46,795 nucleotides of DNA from JBPYFK01 sp051984675 (GTDB lineage: Bacteria; Actinomycetota; Actinomycetes; Mycobacteriales; Pseudonocardiaceae). Of this stretch, positions 22,237-30,675 are shown piece after piece. Under the pieces are notes generated by a model. It did not search any database. It had not been told where the DNA came from and saw only the letters and a program-made list of their open reading frames with translations. The translations under genes and the position numbers were made by a program. Each line of letters starts with the position of its first letter. Within the stretch, counting starts at the first letter, position 1. The stretch is from contig JBPYFK010000028.1 in the NCBI GenBank assembly GCA_051984675.1, positions 1 through 46,795 on the forward strand. Direction: 5' to 3'.

Positions 22237-23429
22237 ATCGCCAGAAGAGCGGCGCGCACCCGTGGTGGCGGCGGTGGCTGGTACCACTGACTATCCTGGT
22301 AGCCATGGTGGCCACGCTGGGCGCCTTCACACTCCCGAGCCTGCTCAAGTCGCAGGCGGGTCCGGAGGACCACTTCCCGCTGCACACCCAGGGCAACCAG
22401 ATCGTGGACGCTCAGGGTGATCCGGTCAAGTTCACCGGTGTGAACTGGTTCGGATTCGAAACCGGGACGTTCGCTCCGCATGGCCTCTGGTCGCAGAACT
22501 ACCAGCAGATGCTGGACCAGATGAAGAAGTCCGGGTTCAACACGATCCGGCTGCCGTACTCGAACGAGATGTTCCGCCCCAGCAGCGTGCCCACCGGGAT
22601 CGACTACTCGAAGAACCCGGACCTGCAGGGCCTCCAGGGCGTCGGGCTGATGGACAAGATCGTCCGTGCGGCTGAGGCGCGCGGCTTGATGGTCTTCCTC
22701 GACCAGCACCGGCCGGACTCGAAGGGGCAGAGCGACCTCTGGTACACCGGCTCGGTCAGCGAGCAGGAGTGGCTTGGCGACTGGACGATGCTCGCCCAGC
22801 ACTACAAGAACGACAAGCTCGTCGTCGGTGGGGACCTGCACAACGAGCCCAAGGGTCAGGCGACCTGGGGCGACGGCAACCCGCAGACCGACTGGCAGAT
22901 GGCGGCCCAGAAGGCCGGTAACGCCATCCAGGCCGTCAACCCGAACTGGTTGGTCATCGTCGAGGGTGTCGACAAGTACAACAACGACTCCTACTGGTGG
23001 GGCGGCAACCTCCAGGGCGTCAAGGACCACCCGGTGCGTCTGAACCAGCCCAACAAGGTCGTCTACTCCGCGCACGACTACGGCCCGGGCGTGTACAACC
23101 AGAACTGGTTCATGGCTCCGAACTTCCCGCAGAACATGCCGGCGATCTGGGACAAGGAGTTCGGTTACATCGCCAAGCAGAACATCGCACCGGTGCTGGT
23201 CGGTGAGTTCGGCGGCAAGTCCTCCGCACCGAACACCACCGAGGGCGTCTGGCAGCACGCTCTGCTGAACTACATGAAGCAGAACGGGATCAGCTACACC
23301 TACTGGTCCTGGAACCCGGACTCCGGTGACACCGGCGGCGTCGTCGGCGAGGACTGGAGCACGGTCGACCAGGGCAAGCTGGGAATGCTGAAGCAGTACC
23401 AGGCACCCATGCCAGGACACCAGTCCTGA
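22230..23429 (+). CDS. GH5 cellulase (endo-beta-glucanase type), membrane-anchored or secreted
   Basis: A 399-residue glycoside hydrolase family 5 protein. The N-terminus is basic (HPWWRRW) and is followed by one hydrophobic helix, residues about 16-38 (LVPLTILVAMVATLGAFTL), acting as signal peptide or anchor. The TIM barrel carries VKFTGVNWFGFETGTFAPHG, FNTIRLPYSNEM, HNEPKG with acid/base Glu206, YSAHDYGPG, and LVGEFGG with nucleophile Glu326. All the expected catalytic residues are present, so it should cleave beta-1,4-glucan or a related beta-glucan. It is coupled to the orphan receiver gene upstream and faces the glycan gene train. A role in trimming the polymer made there, as with BcsZ/CslZ in cellulose systems, is attractive but inferred. 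Confidence 0.88.
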   Translation: MLNRQKSGAHPWWRRWLVPLTILVAMVATLGAFTLPSLLKSQAGPEDHFPLHTQGNQIVDAQGDPVKFTGVNWFGFETGTFAPHGLWSQNYQQMLDQMKKSGFNTIRLPYSNEMFRPSSVPTGIDYSKNPDLQGLQGVGLMDKIVRAAEARGLMVFLDQHRPDSKGQSDLWYTGSVSEQEWLGDWTMLAQHYKNDKLVVGGDLHNEPKGQATWGDGNPQTDWQMAAQKAGNAIQAVNPNWLVIVEGVDKYNNDSYWWGGNLQGVKDHPVRLNQPNKVVYSAHDYGPGVYNQNWFMAPNFPQNMPAIWDKEFGYIAKQNIAPVLVGEFGGKSSAPNTTEGVWQHALLNYMKQNGISYTYWSWNPDSGDTGGVVGEDWSTVDQGKLGMLKQYQAPMPGHQS

Positions 23430-23453
23430 CCGGGCAGCCCTGACCGGAAGCAG

Positions 23454-23487
23454 TTGTGCCCCCGACCCGCACGGGTCGGGGGCACAA
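23454..23487. terminator. Strong bidirectional hairpin terminator
   Basis: A perfect 15-bp stem (TTGTGCCCCCGACCC, 23454-23468) pairs with 23473-23487 across a GCAC loop. It sits between the stops of the convergent GH5 and GAF-kinase genes and should end transcripts from both directions. Confidence 0.88.
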
Positions 23488-23531
23488 CGTGTCCGGGCCG
23501 GAGAACCATGCCGGAAACTGAAACCACCGAG

Positions 23532-25181
23532 TCAGGACTCTTCCCCTAGGTCGCTGGGGATGCTGGCGCGGATGCGGGTTCCCTCGCCGGGGGAGCTTTC
23601 CACGTCGATCGAGCCGCCCACCTGGCGCGCCCGTTCCCGCATGGAGCGCAGGCCGAGGTGGCCGGGGAAGCTCTCGTTCGGGTCGAAGCCCACGCCGTCG
23701 TCGATGACTTCGAGCACCAGAGCCCGGTCGTCGGTGTACAACCGAAGCCACAGTTGCTTCGCCCTCGCGTGCCGCGCCACGTTTTGCAGCGCTTCCCGTG
23801 CGATCCGGTAGGCGACCTGCTTGGACTCCTGGGAAGCGGCCGGCTCCCCCTCCCACGAGGACTCCGCCGTCAAGCCGTGCCGCGCGCGGACGGCTTCGAC
23901 TTCCTTGCTCAGCAGCGCTGTCAGACCTTCGGTCTCCAGCGCGTCCGAGCGCAGCGCGGAGATCAGCGCTCGCATCTCGGACAGCCCGGCTTGGGCGAGC
24001 TGGAGGACGTACTCGATCGGCTGGGTCAGGCGTTCCGAGTCGCCACCGCTGCTGAGTTCCTGGGCTGTGCGCGCGCCGAGCGCGATCCCGTACAGCACTT
24101 GCGAGACCGTGTCGTGCAGTTCCCGGGCCAGCCGCTGGCGTTCCTCCTCGACGACCTTCTGCTGCGCATGGATCAGCAGGCGCGCGTGGTCGGCGACCCA
24201 GGCGAGCTGGGCGGCGACGAGGTTGAGGAAGCGTAGCTGCCGCTCGGCGTGCTTACCGCTGGCGAAGTAGCAGCACAGCGCGCCGTAGACGTCGCTCTGC
24301 CACTTGATCGGCACGACGACAAGCGCGTGTGCGCGGTCGTGCAGGAGCCGGCCGCGCAGCTCCGCGGCCCAGCTGTGGTCGGTGGGCAGCGGCTGCACGA
24401 TCGGGCGGCGGTCGTTGATCGACCTCCAGACCGGGTGGTCGCTCTTGCGCATCTGCTGCGGTGGGGACGGTTCGGGGATGCCCCGGTGGGTGGCGATCCA
24501 GAGCGCGGAGGTGACGTCGGTCAGGTACACGGTGCACGCGCTCGCCCCGAAGGTGTCGATGACCTGTTCGCACAGGCCGTCGAGGGATTGGCGCAGCGCC
24601 GTGTCGCCCGGAGAGGGCGCGTTGTCGAACCGGCGGAGCTGCTCGTGCATGTGTGCCTGTTCCACGGCCAGCAGCGTCGGCGCCGCGAAAAGGCCGGCGA
24701 TGCGCAGGTCCTCCTCGGTGAACTGGGGCTCGCCGTGGCAGCGGGCGAGGTGCATGGCACCGACATGGCTGCCCTGCTGGATGAGGGGCACGCAGAGCGC
24801 GGTGACGAGGTTGCAGCGGGTCACGTCGGCCAGGTGCGGCACCTCCTGCTGGCGGAGGTCGACGAGGTGCGGTTCCTTGCTCTGGATGGTCCGCTGGGCG
24901 AGCGCGTGGTCGGAGGGCAGGCGCACGCCGGTCAGCTCGCTGGCCTGCAGCCCGTCCGCGGCCCGGACGACCACGACGTCACCCGGTTCCGTGCTGGTGA
25001 TGGCGGAGACGTCGGCGTCCAGCGTGGCGCGGACCTGGGATGCGATGAAGGTGAGTGCCTCGTCGCCGGTGCTTTCCCGCAACGTGCGATTGATCTCGTG
25101 GACGACGTCCAGCAGCGAACTCGGGCGCGGTGCGGTCGCAGTACCCCGAGGTAGGTCCGCACGGTCATCGTGGAACGGCAT
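23532..25181 (-). CDS. GAF-GAF sensor histidine kinase (NarX/HisKA_3 type)
   Basis: A 549-residue soluble kinase. It has two GAF domains, about residues 35-178 and 195-335, then the HisKA_3 dimerisation helix with ARELHDTVSQ (His356 as phosphosite) and a HATPase domain with REALQNVARHARA (N box), DDGVGFD and GHLGLRSMRERA. The start at 25181 follows GGGGGAT. The architecture is that of DevS/DosT kinases. However, the first GAF reads DVTRCNLVTALCVP where DevS has its heme histidine (AHHPP), so heme-based oxygen sensing is not supported. It is last in the gene train, 64 bp after a NarL-type regulator that is its likely partner. Other GAF ligands (redox, small molecules) are open. Confidence 0.87.
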   Translation of the reverse strand: MPFHDDRADLPRGTATAPRPSSLLDVVHEINRTLRESTGDEALTFIASQVRATLDADVSAITSTEPGDVVVVRAADGLQASELTGVRLPSDHALAQRTIQSKEPHLVDLRQQEVPHLADVTRCNLVTALCVPLIQQGSHVGAMHLARCHGEPQFTEEDLRIAGLFAAPTLLAVEQAHMHEQLRRFDNAPSPGDTALRQSLDGLCEQVIDTFGASACTVYLTDVTSALWIATHRGIPEPSPPQQMRKSDHPVWRSINDRRPIVQPLPTDHSWAAELRGRLLHDRAHALVVVPIKWQSDVYGALCCYFASGKHAERQLRFLNLVAAQLAWVADHARLLIHAQQKVVEEERQRLARELHDTVSQVLYGIALGARTAQELSSGGDSERLTQPIEYVLQLAQAGLSEMRALISALRSDALETEGLTALLSKEVEAVRARHGLTAESSWEGEPAASQESKQVAYRIAREALQNVARHARAKQLWLRLYTDDRALVLEVIDDGVGFDPNESFPGHLGLRSMRERARQVGGSIDVESSPGEGTRIRASIPSDLGEES

Positions 25182-25245
25182 CGATCCCCCACTTACTTGA
25201 CCGTCGCCAGGGGCGGGGGACACCCTGTGGTCGTGAACTCTTCGC

Positions 25246-25893
25246 CTAGTTTCTGGTGAGTTCGGAAACGGCTACCAGGCCGCTCTGGACTCCGTAGAGC
25301 GCGGCCTGGGTTCTGCTGTGAACCCCCAGCTTCCCCAGGATCGCGCTGACGTATGTCTTCACCGTCTGCTGGCCGATCTCCAACTCACGTGCGATTTCCT
25401 TGTTCGCCTTTCCCTTGCTGATCAACCGAAGGACCGACATCTCACGCTCGGTCAGCGGCTGCGGGTTGTCCGGTTCCTTGACCTCCCGCAGCAACCGCGC
25501 GGCGGCTGCGGGGGAGAGGTAGACCCGGCCGTTGGCCGCGGCCTTGATGGCCTGGCAGAGCTCGTCGGCGTTGGTGTCCTTGAGCAGGTAGCCGATCGCC
25601 CCTGCCCGGATGGCTCCGACGACCAGGGAGTCCTCCAACACGCTGGTGAGCGCGATCACCTCGATCTCCGGCAGTTCCCTGCGGATCACCGCGGTCGCGG
25701 CGATCCCGTCCATACCTGGCATGATCAAATCCATGAGCACGACATCGGGATGGAGTTGGTGCGCCATGGCGACCGCCTCTCTCCCATCGGCGGTCTCCCC
25801 GACGATCTCGATCTCGTTGTCCAGCCCCAGGAACATTCTAATTCCGCCGCGGACGATGGTGTGATCATCTGCTATGAGTAGCCGAACGCTCAT
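25246..25893 (-). CDS. NarL/LuxR-type response regulator
   Basis: A 215-residue two-domain regulator. The receiver has acidic pair Asp9-Asp10 (IADDHTIVRGG), phosphosite Asp55 (VVLMDLIMPGMDG), the Thr switch in IALTS and Lys in GYLLKD. The C-terminal LuxR helix-turn-helix reads LTEREMSVLRLISKGKANKE and IGQQTVKTYVSAILGKLGVH. It starts 37 bp after the GH15 gene stop on the same strand and is followed by the GAF kinase, the likely cognate sensor. Both domains have every key residue, so it should be a phosphorylation-dependent DNA-binding activator. Confidence 0.9.
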   Translation of the reverse strand: MSVRLLIADDHTIVRGGIRMFLGLDNEIEIVGETADGREAVAMAHQLHPDVVLMDLIMPGMDGIAATAVIRRELPEIEVIALTSVLEDSLVVGAIRAGAIGYLLKDTNADELCQAIKAAANGRVYLSPAAAARLLREVKEPDNPQPLTEREMSVLRLISKGKANKEIARELEIGQQTVKTYVSAILGKLGVHSRTQAALYGVQSGLVAVSELTRN

Positions 25894-25930
25894 CGCTACC
25901 GGCCTCGTCTCTGTCGAACTGCTTGCGAAA

Positions 25931-27859
25931 TTACTCGCGGATGGCGTGCACCGACCACGACCCGATCCGCCTATTAAGCCTTGTGAGTGACAAAGCGTGT
26001 CCGTTTACGCGCTTGCTCGGTGCAGGCCGGTCGCCGGCCTCGGCGTCGACCAGGGCCGTCGCCGCGTTGATCAATCCGATGTGGCTGTATGCCTGTGGGA
26101 AGTTACCGAGCAGCTCACCGGTGTCGGTGCTGACCTGCTCGGCCAGCAGCCCGAGGTCGTTGGCGCAGGAGGTGGCGGTCTGGAACACCGTTCGTGCTTC
26201 CCGCACGTCGCCGGCCAACGCCAGGCAGTGCGCGAGCCAGAACGTGCAGAGCACGAACGCGCCCTCACTTCCGCCCACTCCGTCATCCGTCACGTACCGG
26301 TACACCAGGCCGCGCTCGTCGGTGAGGTGGGTACGGATCGCGTCGATGGTCGCGCGCATGCGGGGTGAGTTGGCTGGCGTGTACCCGACGATCGGCATCA
26401 TCAGCGCCGCCGCGTCGAGGTGGTCGGAATGGAACGCCTGGGCGTACGCGCCGACGCGGTCGGACCAGCCGTGCTCCTCGATCGCCGCGCGGATGGCCTC
26501 CCGGGCGTCGGTCCAGCCGGCAACCCGGTCGGTCGCGCCGATCTGGTCGGCCAGCGCGATGGCGCGGTCCAGCGCCACCCAGCACATCAGCTTGGAGTGC
26601 ACGAAGTGCTGGCGACGGTCCCGCCGCTCCCAGATGCCGTGGTCAGGTTCCCGCCAGCGTTGGGCGGACACGTCGGCGAGGTGGATCAGGAACTGGCTGG
26701 TCTCGGGATTGAGCGGGTGGGAGTGCAGCAGCAGCTGGGCTGCCGCGTCGAGGATCTCCCCGGAGACGTCGAGCTGGATCTGGCGCCACGCGTCGTTGCC
26801 CACTCGCACCGGCCGGTTGCCCTGCCACCCGCCGAGGTGGTCGAGCACGCGTTCGGTCAGGTCGTGCTCGCCGCGCACGCCGAACACCGCCTGCGGTCCG
26901 TGGCCGTTGCGCAGACCGCCGGCAGCCGTGTTGACCAGGTACGACAGGAACTGGCCGGCTTCCACCGGGCAGGTGGAGACCCGCATCGCGGCCATCGCGA
27001 ACGCCGCGTCCCGCGTCCAGCAGTAGCGGTAGTCCCAGTTCCGCCCACCGCTTCCCGATTCGGGTAGGGACGTGGTCGGTGCGGCCACCACTGCGCCGGA
27101 GGGCTGGAACGTCAACCCACGCAGCACCAGGCCGCTGCGCTGCACCAGATCGGCCCACGGCCCCCGGTAGCGGTTGTGCAGCTGCGCCCATGAGCGCCAG
27201 GCCCGCGCAGTGCGTGCCATCGCGTGCCTGATACTGCGCGCGGACCACGTCACCGGGCGCTGGCCCGGCGTCGCGTACTGCAACGCGAACTCCAGCCGGG
27301 CGCCCGCTTGCAGCCGGAAACGGGCCCGCGCGGTGTCGACGGTGTGTCCGAGCCCGGACACGTCGATGGACAGCGCGACCGGGGCGGTCAGGGCATACAC
27401 GTCCGAGCCGCCCTGGGCGACCACTCCGCCGTTGATCGGGCGGAGCAACGGGCGCACCAACCCGTACTCCGGTCGGGGAAGGAACTCCAGGTCGAACTCC
27501 ACCTCGCCGGACCGGCCGGTCAACGTGCGCAGCAGGGTATGCGTGGCGTCGCTCCCGAGAGCGTGGCTCGATCCGCCCTCACCCAGTGCCATCGCGTCTT
27601 CCAGGACCGCTTCGCCGCCGGCGGTGCGGAACGTCGTCGTGTGCACCATCGTCTCCGGCAGGTACCGGCGGTCGACCGTGTAGTCCGTCGTCGGGCGGAT
27701 CGACCAGTGGCCGGCGCGGGAGTCGAGCAGGCGGGCGAACACCGCCGGGGCGTCGAATCTGGGCATGGTGAGCCAGTCGATCGACCCGTCCTGGCTGACC
27801 AGCGCGGCGCTGTGGCAGTCCGCGAGCAGGGCGTAGTCGTTGATGAGGTGGTCGTTCAT
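25931..27859 (-). CDS. GH15 family glucoamylase/trehalase-like hydrolase
   Basis: A 642-residue intracellular-looking GH15 protein without a signal peptide. The N-domain opens INDYALLADCHSAALVSQDG and SIDWLTMPRFDAPAVFARLL, as in mycobacterial GH15 trehalases and relatives. The catalytic domain has GGRNWDYRYCWTRDAAFAM, the likely acid Glu411 (GIWERRD) and the likely base Glu574 (LLAEQVSTDTGELLGNFPQA). The ATG at 27859 overlaps the stop of the preceding response regulator as ATGA. A longer frame to 28438 is only shadow of that regulator. Being inside a glycan and signalling operon suggests a role in alpha-glucan or trehalose turnover; the substrate cannot be fixed from sequence. Confidence 0.87.
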   Translation of the reverse strand: MNDHLINDYALLADCHSAALVSQDGSIDWLTMPRFDAPAVFARLLDSRAGHWSIRPTTDYTVDRRYLPETMVHTTTFRTAGGEAVLEDAMALGEGGSSHALGSDATHTLLRTLTGRSGEVEFDLEFLPRPEYGLVRPLLRPINGGVVAQGGSDVYALTAPVALSIDVSGLGHTVDTARARFRLQAGARLEFALQYATPGQRPVTWSARSIRHAMARTARAWRSWAQLHNRYRGPWADLVQRSGLVLRGLTFQPSGAVVAAPTTSLPESGSGGRNWDYRYCWTRDAAFAMAAMRVSTCPVEAGQFLSYLVNTAAGGLRNGHGPQAVFGVRGEHDLTERVLDHLGGWQGNRPVRVGNDAWRQIQLDVSGEILDAAAQLLLHSHPLNPETSQFLIHLADVSAQRWREPDHGIWERRDRRQHFVHSKLMCWVALDRAIALADQIGATDRVAGWTDAREAIRAAIEEHGWSDRVGAYAQAFHSDHLDAAALMMPIVGYTPANSPRMRATIDAIRTHLTDERGLVYRYVTDDGVGGSEGAFVLCTFWLAHCLALAGDVREARTVFQTATSCANDLGLLAEQVSTDTGELLGNFPQAYSHIGLINAATALVDAEAGDRPAPSKRVNGHALSLTRLNRRIGSWSVHAIRE

Positions 27860-28659
27860 GACGCACCCCCTCCCGTGCCGCTCGTGCCGGCCGCTGGACC
27901 GGGTTCGCCGTCGTCGGGGGAATCGACCTCCAGCAGACCGAGCTCGGATGCCTTCACCACTGCCTCCAACTTCGACCGAGCCCCGATCTTCTGGAGAACG
28001 TTGCGGACGTGCGTGCGCGCGGTGGCGTAGCTGACGCCCAGCTGGTTGGCCAGCGCGCGGTTGTCGCTGCCTTCGACCATCAGCGCGAGCACTTCCAGCT
28101 CCCGGGAGGTCAGGCTCTCCCGGAGCTGGCCGCGCTCGCGTTGTTCCTGGGAGCGCTTGCGGCTGCGCACCAGCAGTCCGGCGAGCTGGTCCGCCGGGAT
28201 CAACATCTCGCCCTCGGACGCCCGCCGAACCGCCAGCGCCACGTCGTCGGCGCCGGAGGACTTGATCAGGTAGCCGGCGGCCCCGGCTTCCACGGCGGCG
28301 ATCAGGGACTCCTCGGTGGCGTCGGCGCTGAGGAACACCAGCGCCGTGCGGGGGCTGACCTCGCGGATACCGGCGGCGGCCTGCGCGCCGGTGCCGTCGG
28401 CGAGCCGGAAGTCGAGCAGCGCCACGTCCGGTCCCCATTCCCGTGCCGCCTGGACGGCCTCGGCCACGCTGGGAACCCAGCCGAGCACCTCGATGTCCGG
28501 GTAGGTCTCCAGCAGCGACACCAGTCCCTCCGCCACGATCTGGTGGTCTTCGGCGAGGAACACGCGGATGCGGTCGGGGGTCTCCTCCTCCGGCGCGTCC
28601 AGGCCGCGCTGGTCGAGTTGGGGCTGACAGGGCTGGTCAGGGTCGGTGAGCTTGGTCAT
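27856..28659 (-). CDS. LuxR-type response regulator
   Basis: A 267-residue regulator with a 30-residue N-terminal extension. The receiver holds Glu37-Asp38 (FLAEDHQIVAEG), phosphosite Asp83 (VALLDFRLADG) and Lys in GYLIKSSG. The LuxR output domain, about residues 180-245, reads LTSRELEVLALMVEGSDNRA and YATARTHVRNVLQKIGARSK. A Gly/Ser/Pro-rich tail follows. Both ends overlap neighbours by ATGA: with the receiver-PAS kinase upstream and the GH15 gene downstream, so the three are translationally coupled and the kinase is the obvious partner. Confidence 0.9.
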   Translation of the reverse strand: MTKLTDPDQPCQPQLDQRGLDAPEEETPDRIRVFLAEDHQIVAEGLVSLLETYPDIEVLGWVPSVAEAVQAAREWGPDVALLDFRLADGTGAQAAAGIREVSPRTALVFLSADATEESLIAAVEAGAAGYLIKSSGADDVALAVRRASEGEMLIPADQLAGLLVRSRKRSQEQRERGQLRESLTSRELEVLALMVEGSDNRALANQLGVSYATARTHVRNVLQKIGARSKLEAVVKASELGLLEVDSPDDGEPGPAAGTSGTGGGAS

Positions 28660-30545
28660 GACGGCTCACCCCCGGTCCATGGGTCGACAAGCGGGTCCGC
28701 GGAGGCCTGCCCGGTCGAGCCCGTCTCACCGATGGGCACCCAGAACTCCACCGTGGTGCCCGCGCCGGGTTGGCTTTCCACCCGCGACCAGCCGCCCGCC
28801 AGGGTCGCCCGCTCCCGGATGGCTCGCAGCCCGAGATGCCCGGCCTTGCCGTGGGCGGTCTCCAGGTCGAATCCGGCGCCGTCGTCGGCGATCCGCATGC
28901 GGACGCCGTCGTCCTCCTCGACCAGCTCCACCCACACGTTCGCCGGGTTCGCGTGCTTGCGCACGTTTTGCAGCGCCTCGTGCGCGATCCGGTAGACCAG
29001 CGCGCGGACGGCATCACCCAGATCGCTTTCCAGCTGGTCCTGCAGGCTGTACTGCACGCCGGTCTGGGTGCGCATCTGTTCGAGGTCGCTGCGCAGCGCG
29101 TCGACCAGCCCGCCACGGTCCAGCAGCGGCGGGCGCAGGTCGAAGATCAGGTGGCGCAGCCGGCTGATCGCCAGCTGCACGGTCTCGTCGAGCCGCCCCA
29201 GCACCTCCAGGTCCTTGGGGTCCTTCAGCCGGCGACGCAGCTGCTGGACGCGCAATGACACGGCGGTGACCACCTGCAGCGTGTCGTCGTGGATGCCGCT
29301 GGCGATGCGCCGCCGCTCCTCCTCCTGGCCCCGGATGAGGTTGGCCAGCAGCGTGCGCAGCTGGCGTCCGTTGGAACGCGCGGCCGCCGCCGGCCGGGTG
29401 ACCTCGCGCTCCTCCTCCGGGGGCTTCTGCGAGGTCAACCGCAGCAGCCACAGGTCGCCCTCCAGCGGGCTGATCTGCGCGTTCAAGGTGAACGTGCTCC
29501 CGCTGGAGTGCCGGCCGGTGACGCTGAGCGTCGCGGTCGTCACCGCCATGCCCTCCGGCGGTCGCAGCGAGTCCAGTGGGAAGTCCGTCAGCAGCTGGTC
29601 GAGCGGGTTGCTGAACAGCGTGCCGTGCTCGTAGCCGAACATCCGCTCCGCCGTCTCGCTGACGTTGTTGATCACGCCGTTGGAGTCCAGGACCAGCAGC
29701 GGCTCCGGGAACTCCTCGACCACCCGCAGGTAGCGGGTCTCCGCGCGGTTGAGGTCGGTGATGTCCCGGACGAACATCGACAGCAGCTGCTCCTTGCTCT
29801 GCGGCATGCTGACCGAGATGTGCGCGGGAAACTCGCTGCCGTCCCGGCGCCGGGCGACCAGTCGCATGCCCGCACCGGCGGCGACCCGGGTGGGGTCGCT
29901 GTCCCGGTAGCGTTCCGGGAGCAGGACCGTGGCCGGCTGGCCGATCAGCTCGCGCAGCGGGTAACCGAACATTTCCCGAGTGCGCTCGTTCGCGAGCTGG
30001 ATACGGCCGTCCGGGCCCACCAGGATCACCGCGCTCGGTGAGCGATCGAACAGGGCATGGAACTGCCGCGCGCTGATCTGCAGCCGCTCCTCGGCCCGGT
30101 GATGCTCCTGGATCTGCCGGTTCAGCTTGCGCAGCACCTCGATCGCGAGCGTGGCGGAGATGCTGAGCTGGTCGCGGGCCGCCCGGTGCAGGGCCTCCAG
30201 GATCTCCGCGTCCGGGGCGCCCTTGACGAGGTAACCGTGTGCCCCGGCGGACAGCGTGTCCAGCACCGCTTCCGGGTCTTCATACGCCGACAGCGCGAGC
30301 ACCCGCGTAGCCGGCGCACGGGTGCGGACGGTGCGAATCGTGTCGGCGGCGGAGCCGCCGGGCATCTTCAGATCCAGCAGGATCACGTCCGGTTCCCTGC
30401 CCAGTGCCGCCGCGACCGTGCCAGGGTGGTCGGCCGCGGTGGCGACGAGCTCGATGTCCGGCTGGGAACGAAGCAGGTCGGCCAGCGCGTCCCGCACGCT
30501 CTGGTCATCGTCGGCCACGACGACCCGAAGGTTCTGTTCGGTCAT
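28656..30545 (-). CDS. Hybrid histidine kinase: receiver-PAS-PAS-HisKA_3-HATPase
   Basis: A 629-residue kinase whose receiver domain is at the N-terminus. The receiver (residues 5-125) has an Asp triplet at 12-14 (VVADDDQSVRD), Asp58 (VILLDLKMPGG) and Lys in GYLVKGA. PAS domains span about 155-270 (LFDRSPSAVILVGPDGRIQL) and 275-370 (VVEEFPEPLLVLDSNG). HisKA_3 carries His419 (IASGIHDDTLQVV), and the ATPase domain has HEALQNVRKHANPAN and DDGAGFD. No membrane helix is seen, so it senses a cytoplasmic signal or redox/ligand via PAS. The start at 30545 follows GGAGGTGCGCG. It overlaps the next regulator gene by ATGA. An N-terminal receiver makes it an input-controlled kinase, perhaps target of the second kinase in the cluster. 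Confidence 0.87.
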   Translation of the reverse strand: MTEQNLRVVVADDDQSVRDALADLLRSQPDIELVATAADHPGTVAAALGREPDVILLDLKMPGGSAADTIRTVRTRAPATRVLALSAYEDPEAVLDTLSAGAHGYLVKGAPDAEILEALHRAARDQLSISATLAIEVLRKLNRQIQEHHRAEERLQISARQFHALFDRSPSAVILVGPDGRIQLANERTREMFGYPLRELIGQPATVLLPERYRDSDPTRVAAGAGMRLVARRRDGSEFPAHISVSMPQSKEQLLSMFVRDITDLNRAETRYLRVVEEFPEPLLVLDSNGVINNVSETAERMFGYEHGTLFSNPLDQLLTDFPLDSLRPPEGMAVTTATLSVTGRHSSGSTFTLNAQISPLEGDLWLLRLTSQKPPEEEREVTRPAAAARSNGRQLRTLLANLIRGQEEERRRIASGIHDDTLQVVTAVSLRVQQLRRRLKDPKDLEVLGRLDETVQLAISRLRHLIFDLRPPLLDRGGLVDALRSDLEQMRTQTGVQYSLQDQLESDLGDAVRALVYRIAHEALQNVRKHANPANVWVELVEEDDGVRMRIADDGAGFDLETAHGKAGHLGLRAIRERATLAGGWSRVESQPGAGTTVEFWVPIGETGSTGQASADPLVDPWTGGEPS

Positions 30546-30592
30546 CGCGCACCTCCGCTTCCTGCTTCGTGTCCCCGCACTTGATTTCGCTC

Positions 30593-30637
30593 TACCTGAT
30601 GGCGCTGTACCTGATGGCGCTGTACCTGATGGCGCTG
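30593..30637. repeat. Three 15-bp tandem repeats before the hybrid kinase
   Basis: TACCTGATGGCGCTG occurs three times without interruption, flanked on both sides by related TTGATTTCG-containing copies. It fills the 130-bp gap between the surface protein and the hybrid kinase, the only large gap in this gene train. The unit length is divisible by three, but the kinase start with its ribosome site lies downstream, so I treat the array as non-coding. Confidence 0.85.
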
Positions 30638-30675
30638 CCCTTGATTTCGTTGCACTTGGTGGCCCGTGAGACGGG

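Noticed and set aside
23532..25893. Identity of the GAF kinase and regulator with the DevS-DevR oxygen-sensing pair
   Set aside because: Architecture agrees, but the heme-ligand histidine motif of DevS GAF-A is not present, so only a general GAF-GAF kinase is called.
27860..28438. N-terminal extension of the GH15 hydrolase through the response regulator
   Set aside because: The regulator frame is complete and the GH15 family starts at INDYALL, just after the ATG at 27859 with an ATGA overlap.
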